From DATLLJ01 sp965229885 (GTDB taxonomy: Bacteria; Acidobacteriota; Vicinamibacteria; Vicinamibacterales; CAVVIG01): a DNA stretch of 64,000 nucleotides. The DNA lies in contig CBDDJX010000003.1 in NCBI GenBank assembly GCA_965229885.1, positions 1,116,001 through 1,180,000 of the forward strand, in the 5' to 3' direction. Below the pieces are notes generated by a model. That model was given only the letters and a program-made list of their open reading frames with translations. It was not told where the DNA came from and ran no database searches. Positions within the stretch are counted from its first letter, which is position 1, and each line of letters opens with the position of its first letter. This document shows positions 59,818 to 64,000 of the stretch, piece after piece. The position numbers were made by a program, and so were the translations under genes.

Positions 59818-60669
59818 ATGACCGTGTCTGACCTCGAGCTCGCCACGCTCGCAACGACTCACGACATCATCAACCTCGGCATGCTCGCCGACGGAGAGCG
59901 TCGTCGCCGACATGGTACGCGCACGACGTTCGCGCGCGTCGCGACGGTCTCCGCCGTCACGGGCGCTCCGGTGCGCGTGCCGGCGGCGGCCGGTGAGCTG
60001 CGGATCGAGGGTGTGCCCTTGAGCCGCGCAGCCGCCATCGAACGCGTCAGGGAAGTCGCTGCGGCGGCTGGGGCGGTTCCGATGTCGGGATACTCCCTCG
60101 CGGATCTGGAGCAGATGGCGGCTCGCGAATCGGTGACGTTGCGGTCGCTCCTCGAAGATCTTCGCGCGGCGGGCCTTGAGGTCGTCGCCGAGGCGCCCGT
60201 CGATCTCTTGCAGTCGGCACGCCGGTCGATCGAGGAAGTGAACATCAGCGGTCTCGCTTTGGGTCGCCTCACCGTGCATCGTTTGCAGGATCCAAACATG
60301 GTCTCTCTACTCAAAGCCGTCGTCGAACTGCAGCGCCAGGTCGGGGTCGTGCGGACGTTCGCACCGCTGCCGCGTACGATGAACCCCGCCGTACCGACGA
60401 CCGGATATGAGGATGTCAAGCGCGTCGCGCTCGCGCGTCTCGTTGTCGACAACGTGCCGTCCATTCAGGTGGACTGGCCGCTCTATGGACCCAAGCTCGC
60501 GCAGGTCGCGCTGACAGTCGGTGCCGACGATGTGGACGGCGTGTCGGCGGAAGACGAGATGAGCGAGGGCCGTCGCCGCGCGCCGCTCGAGGAGATTCGA
60601 CGTAACATCGTTGCGGCTGGCCAGGCTCCGGTCGAGCGCAACGGCCGCTTCGACCTCGCCTCCCCATGA
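59818..60669 (+). CDS. MqnE-like protein lacking the radical SAM cysteines
   Basis: 283 residues. The ends resemble MqnE/MqnC: THDIINLGMLADGERRRRHG at the N-terminus matches the helix before the radical SAM motif; TTGYEDVKRVALARLVVDNV, GPKLAQVALTVGADDVDG and EIRRNIVAAGQAPVERNGRF match the C-terminal half. The expected CxxxCxxC is absent, replaced by SAVTGAPVRVPAAAGELRIE, and there is no cysteine in the protein. It is about 90 residues shorter than MqnE. The frame is clean and overlaps mqnA by 4 bp, so it is a maintained gene. Perhaps a pseudoenzyme subunit or regulator in the futalosine pathway. Confidence 0.8.
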   Translation: MTVSDLELATLATTHDIINLGMLADGERRRRHGTRTTFARVATVSAVTGAPVRVPAAAGELRIEGVPLSRAAAIERVREVAAAAGAVPMSGYSLADLEQMAARESVTLRSLLEDLRAAGLEVVAEAPVDLLQSARRSIEEVNISGLALGRLTVHRLQDPNMVSLLKAVVELQRQVGVVRTFAPLPRTMNPAVPTTGYEDVKRVALARLVVDNVPSIQVDWPLYGPKLAQVALTVGADDVDGVSAEDEMSEGRRRAPLEEIRRNIVAAGQAPVERNGRFDLASP

Positions 60670-61469
60670 CGCCGGTTCGCCTGGGGGCGGTCGGCTATCT
60701 CAACGCTCGCCCGTTGATGTTCGGCCTCGATCGCTCGCCGAGGTTCGACCTTCGCTACGACCTGCCGTCGGAGTGCGCGCGGCTGCTTCACGCGGGTGAC
60801 GTCGACCTCGGCCTGATCCCTTCGATTGAATACCTGCGGGGCGATTCATACCGGATCGTGCCTGACCTGGCCATCGCGTCACGCGGTCCGGTGGCGTCGG
60901 TCACGCTATTCACGACGCGTCCGATGGTGGATGTGCGGTCGATTGCCATGGACACCAGTTCGCGGACGTCGGTAGCGCTGGTTCGTGTGCTGTGCGCGCG
61001 GCTGTTCGGGATCGAGCCGGCCATCGAGGCACGCGATCCAGACGTGCAGGAAATGCTCGCGCATGCGGACGCGGCGCTCGTGATCGGTGACAAGGCTTTG
61101 GTGTGGGATCCGCACACGACCTCCGAGGATCGGGCTGTCCACAAGATCGATCTGGGCGAGGCGTGGAGCTCGATGACCGGCCTTCCCTTCGTCTGGGCGT
61201 TCTGGGCAGGTCGCGCCGGAGCTGTGAGCGCCGACGATGTCAGCGCGCTGCAGGCGGCGCGGAAGGCGGGTGTCCCGCAAAGCGACGCCATCGCCGGGGA
61301 GTATTTTCGCGACGCGCCTCAGCACCGCGAGCTCGGTGCGCGGTACCTGCGCGATAATATCAAATACGACCTGAGCGCAGACGAACGCGCCGGCCTCGAC
61401 CTGTTCTATCGGTACGCGGCGGAAGTTGGTGTCGCGCCAGCCCGCCAGGCAGTGCGCTTCTACCCATGA
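60666..61469 (+). CDS. mqnA: Chorismate dehydratase MqnA
   Basis: A 267-residue periplasmic-binding-fold enzyme that dehydrates chorismate to 3-[(1-carboxyvinyl)oxy]benzoate, the first futalosine step. VRLGAVGYLNARPLMFGLDR, DVDLGLIPSIEYLRGDSYRI, MDTSSRTSVALVRVLCARLF and MTGLPFVWAFWAGRAGAVSA are typical. MqnD is related, but the N-terminal SYLNARP-like motif is that of MqnA. Overlaps both neighbours by 4 bp. Confidence 0.92.
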   Translation: MTPVRLGAVGYLNARPLMFGLDRSPRFDLRYDLPSECARLLHAGDVDLGLIPSIEYLRGDSYRIVPDLAIASRGPVASVTLFTTRPMVDVRSIAMDTSSRTSVALVRVLCARLFGIEPAIEARDPDVQEMLAHADAALVIGDKALVWDPHTTSEDRAVHKIDLGEAWSSMTGLPFVWAFWAGRAGAVSADDVSALQAARKAGVPQSDAIAGEYFRDAPQHRELGARYLRDNIKYDLSADERAGLDLFYRYAAEVGVAPARQAVRFYP

Positions 61470-62674
61470 CGATCGAACGAATCGCGACAAAGGTTCGCAG
61501 CGGCGGGCGCATCGGCGCCGCCGAGGCGCTCGAGCTCTATCGGCATGCGTCGACGCCGCTCCTGGGGCGGCTGGCTGACGGCATCCGCGCACGAAAGCAT
61601 CCCGACCGGGTTGTCACGTACATCATCGACCGCAACGTCAACTACACCAACGTCTGCGTTGCGAAATGCAACTTCTGCGCGTTCTATCGGCCGGTGGGAT
61701 CGCCTGAAGGCTACGTGCTCGGATTCGATGAGCTGTTTCGAAAGATCGACGAGACGGTCGCCGTGGGCGGCGTCCAACTGCTACTCCAGGGCGGTCACAA
61801 TCCCGACCTGCCGCTGTCGTGGTACGAAGATCTGTTCCACGCGATCAAAGCGCGGTATCCCGCCTTCAAACTGCATGCACTCTCGCCTCCGGAGGTCATT
61901 CACCTCTCGCGCCTCTCGCAACTGCCGGTGCCGGCGATCATCGAGCGCCTGATGGCGGCGGGGCTCGACAGCATTCCCGGCGGCGGCGCCGAAATTCTGG
62001 TCGACCGCGTCCGTAGACGGCTGCACTGCGACGGCAAGGCCACGGCCGACGAATGGCTCGACGTCATGCGGCACGCGCATCGAGCCGGCCTGCAGACGAC
62101 GGCGACGATGATGTACGGAACCGTGGAGACCGACGAGGAGCGCCTCGAACACCTGCTGCGGCTGCGCGCGCTGCAGGACGAGACCGGCGGCTTCACGGCG
62201 TTTATCACGTGGAGCTATCAGCCCGAGCACACTGAGCTCGCCGGCAGCGAGGCGACTGGCCTCGATTACCTGCGTACGCTCGCGATCGCGCGCATCGTCC
62301 TCGACAACTTCGACAACCTGCAGGCCTCGTGGGTGACGCAGGGCGGCAAGGTCGGGCAGTTGAGCCTGGCCTACGGAGCCAACGACATGGGCAGCGTGAT
62401 GATCGAGGAAAACGTCGTGCGCGCGGCCGGCGCCAGCTACTGCATGGACGAAGCCGAGATCGTTGACAACATCGAGGACGCCGGATTCACGGCGAAGCGG
62501 CGGAACATGCATTACGAGATCCTGGGAGATCCGGTGTTCCGCGAACGTGACGTCCCGCGGATGCTCGCGCTCGCCAGGGCGCGCGAAGACGGCGACACGA
62601 GCGGGCCCGACGAACTCGCGAAGTATCCCGCCCGGAGTCAATCCGGCAAACAGCTTCGCGTTATTCAGCATTGA
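61466..62674 (+). CDS. mqnC: Cyclic dehypoxanthinyl futalosine synthase MqnC
   Basis: A 402-residue radical SAM enzyme. The cluster motif is NVNYTNVCVAKCNFCAFYRP (CxxxCxxC). QLLLQGGHNPDLPLSWYEDL, SIPGGGAEILVDRVRRRL and ITWSYQPEHTELAG (W-S-x-Q typical of MqnC) separate it from MqnE. QASWVTQGGKVGQLSLAYGA and NDMGSVMIEENVV (MqnE has a DDxDGT) confirm the assignment. It cyclises dehypoxanthine futalosine. Confidence 0.94.
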   Translation: MTIERIATKVRSGGRIGAAEALELYRHASTPLLGRLADGIRARKHPDRVVTYIIDRNVNYTNVCVAKCNFCAFYRPVGSPEGYVLGFDELFRKIDETVAVGGVQLLLQGGHNPDLPLSWYEDLFHAIKARYPAFKLHALSPPEVIHLSRLSQLPVPAIIERLMAAGLDSIPGGGAEILVDRVRRRLHCDGKATADEWLDVMRHAHRAGLQTTATMMYGTVETDEERLEHLLRLRALQDETGGFTAFITWSYQPEHTELAGSEATGLDYLRTLAIARIVLDNFDNLQASWVTQGGKVGQLSLAYGANDMGSVMIEENVVRAAGASYCMDEAEIVDNIEDAGFTAKRRNMHYEILGDPVFRERDVPRMLALARAREDGDTSGPDELAKYPARSQSGKQLRVIQH

Positions 62675-63903
62675 TCCGGTACCACGCGTCCTGGATCCTG
62701 CCGATCGTGGAGCCGCCGATCCGTGACGGCTGGATGGTCGCAGACCGGGGCCGCATCGTGGCGTATGGTGCGTACGGCGTCGTGACTCGGCGGGCAGCGT
62801 CTCACGCGGAGACGAGCGAAGTGGACCTCGGCCACGTGGCCGTGCTTCCGGGGCTGGTCAACGCGCACACGCACCTCGAACTGTCGTACCTGCGCGACGC
62901 GGTGCCACCGGCGTCGGAGTTTCTCGTCTGGATCCGTGCGGTCATGGCAGCGCAGCGGCAGCGGACGTCCGCGACCGCCCCGCTCATTCTCGAAGCCATG
63001 GACCAGGCCATCGCGGAATCCGCGGCGTCCGGTACGGCCGTCGTGGGCGATATCGGCAACACGCTGGCGTCATTTCCGGCGCTGGTGCGCAGTCCGCTCG
63101 CGGCGGTCGTGTTCTTCGAGGTGCTCGGCTTTCACGTGGCGGATGCGAACGCCCTCATCGAGCATGCCTGCGGCGAGATCGAAGCGCTCGGGGCCACCGA
63201 CCGCGTTCGCACCAGCCTGGCCGCGCACGCACCGTGCTCGGTGGCGCCACTCCTGTTTCGCGCGATCCGCAAGGCGATTGATCGTTATCCGTTTGCGCCG
63301 TGCAGCGTGCATCTGTCGGAGTCGGTCGAGGAGGTGGAGTTCATCCGCACGGGAGGCGGCGCGTGGCGCCGGCTGCTCGAGGAAGTGGGCGCCTGGAATC
63401 CCGAGTGGATCCCGCCGGGGGGCAGCCCTGTGCGGTTTCTTGACGACAGCGGCTTCCTCGACGCGCGCGTGCTGGCCGTCCACGGCGTGCAGATGACGCC
63501 TGCGGATCTGTCGCGCCTCGCCTCGCGCGGCGCGACGCTCGTCACCTGTCCGCGGAGCAACAGCCGCACCGGTGCCGGTCGGCCGCCCATCGAGGACTTC
63601 TACGAGTCGGGCGTGCATGTCGCGGTTGGTACCGACAGCCTGGCTAGTTCGCCGGATCTGAGTGTGTTCGCCGAACTCGCGGCGCTGCGCGCGCTGGCGC
63701 TGTCGGTGCCGGCGTCGAGGCTCCTGGCGAGCGCGACGATCGAAGGGGCGCGGGCGCTCGGCTTTGACACCGATTACGGCACCATCGAACCGGGCAAGTC
63801 CGCGCGGCTTGTGGCTGTGGACGTGCCTCCCGGCACGGCCGATGTGGAAGAATACCTGGTGTCGGGGATCCAACGGGATCAGATTCGATGGGTCGAAGGG
63901 TAA
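62671..63903 (+). CDS. mqnX: Amidohydrolase, probable aminofutalosine deaminase MqnX
   Basis: A 410-residue amidohydrolase with the metal motif VLPGLVNAHTHLELSYLRDA (HxH), further ligands in APCSVAP..., SVHLSESVEEVEF and VAVGTDSLASSPDLSVFAEL. Members of this group in mqn operons deaminate aminofutalosine to futalosine. The TTG start overlaps the mqnC stop, so the operon link is firm. A generic cytosine deaminase-like role is possible but less likely. Confidence 0.85.
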   Translation: MIRYHASWILPIVEPPIRDGWMVADRGRIVAYGAYGVVTRRAASHAETSEVDLGHVAVLPGLVNAHTHLELSYLRDAVPPASEFLVWIRAVMAAQRQRTSATAPLILEAMDQAIAESAASGTAVVGDIGNTLASFPALVRSPLAAVVFFEVLGFHVADANALIEHACGEIEALGATDRVRTSLAAHAPCSVAPLLFRAIRKAIDRYPFAPCSVHLSESVEEVEFIRTGGGAWRRLLEEVGAWNPEWIPPGGSPVRFLDDSGFLDARVLAVHGVQMTPADLSRLASRGATLVTCPRSNSRTGAGRPPIEDFYESGVHVAVGTDSLASSPDLSVFAELAALRALALSVPASRLLASATIEGARALGFDTDYGTIEPGKSARLVAVDVPPGTADVEEYLVSGIQRDQIRWVEG

Positions 63904-64000
63904 ATGCTGAGACGTCTCGCGGTCTACCTGTCGTTTGTCCGCTTCAGCCACTCGGTCTTTGCGCTGCCGTTTGCGCTGGCCGGTGCGCTGCTGGCGACCG
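63904..64000 (+). CDS. UbiA-family prenyltransferase, N-terminal fragment (runs off window)
   Basis: Starts ATG 63904, immediately after the mqnX TAA, and reads LRRLAVYLSFVRFSHSVFAL followed by PFALAGALLAT. The FVRFSHSVFALPFALAGALL segment is typical of the first helix of 4-hydroxybenzoate-type prenyltransferases. In this operon the likely role is prenylation of 1,4-dihydroxy-6-naphthoate (MqnP). Confidence 0.8.
   Translation, partial: MLRRLAVYLSFVRFSHSVFALPFALAGALLAT

Overview
The window is a gene-dense, GC-rich bacterial chromosome segment. It most likely comes from an acidobacterium, probably class Vicinamibacteria. Support for this: two tandem secreted VWFA-related proteins of the Acidobacteria-type family (1767-5604), HspR-controlled dnaK-dnaJ, a Gram-negative envelope gene set (bamA, skp, lpxA, lpxI, lol genes, lnt) and several lineage-style hypothetical proteins. 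The placement rests on protein style and gene content, not on a marker tree. No rRNA, tRNA, CRISPR array, phage or defence island was seen. This is mostly housekeeping DNA.

Layout. 1-144: start of an insertion-sequence integrase running off the left edge. 257-5604: succinate-semialdehyde dehydrogenase and two VWFA proteins. 5605-7921: a decayed stretch with a possible DUF599 remnant, a frameshifted YeeE/YedE transporter, and a gdhA pseudogene with two frameshifts, fused at a deletion-like junction near 6900. 7986-10013: two-subunit methylmalonyl-CoA mutase. 10063-18383: response regulator, valS-nadC-birA-coaX operon, hypothetical gene, RNA methyltransferase. 18443-21861 (minus): glutamine amidotransferase, argS, mobA. 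21886-28977: hypothetical gene, frameshifted TPR gene, SPOR protein, lnt, prfB (with the programmed +1 frameshift), murJ. 29032-31389 (minus): PBP1A. 31496-35192: HspR-type heat-shock operon. 35202-37170: DnaC-like ATPase and hemW. 38306-40560: meaB and a methylmalonyl-CoA epimerase joined to a metallo-beta-lactamase domain, completing the methylmalonyl-CoA module begun at 7986. 40585-42437: MTA phosphorylase and a PfkB kinase. 43142-48285: small membrane proteins, ribH, nusB, lysS, lolC, lolD. 48515-50950: clpC. 51329-58306: outer-membrane/lipid A cluster (bamA, lipoprotein, skp, fabZ-lpxA fusion, lpxI, Gfo/Idh oxidoreductase). 58332-64000: futalosine menaquinone operon (ubiD-type decarboxylase, a cysteine-less MqnE-like protein, mqnA, mqnC, a probable aminofutalosine deaminase, start of a prenyltransferase).

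The most unusual layer is repetitive DNA that enters coding sequence. One palindromic family has a copy between two genes (42427), a half copy at a gene 3' end (58295) and an in-frame copy inside valS (11829). A separate 34-bp-arm palindrome lies in frame inside nadC (13954-14056), and a perfect 18-bp-arm palindrome lies inside the gene after coaX. A CCATCAG heptamer array forms the linker of the epimerase-hydrolase fusion. Copies of the first family also supply the stop codons of three genes. Together with several single-base frameshifts, this suggests palindromic-element activity and local gene decay. Some of the frameshifts could instead be assembly errors.
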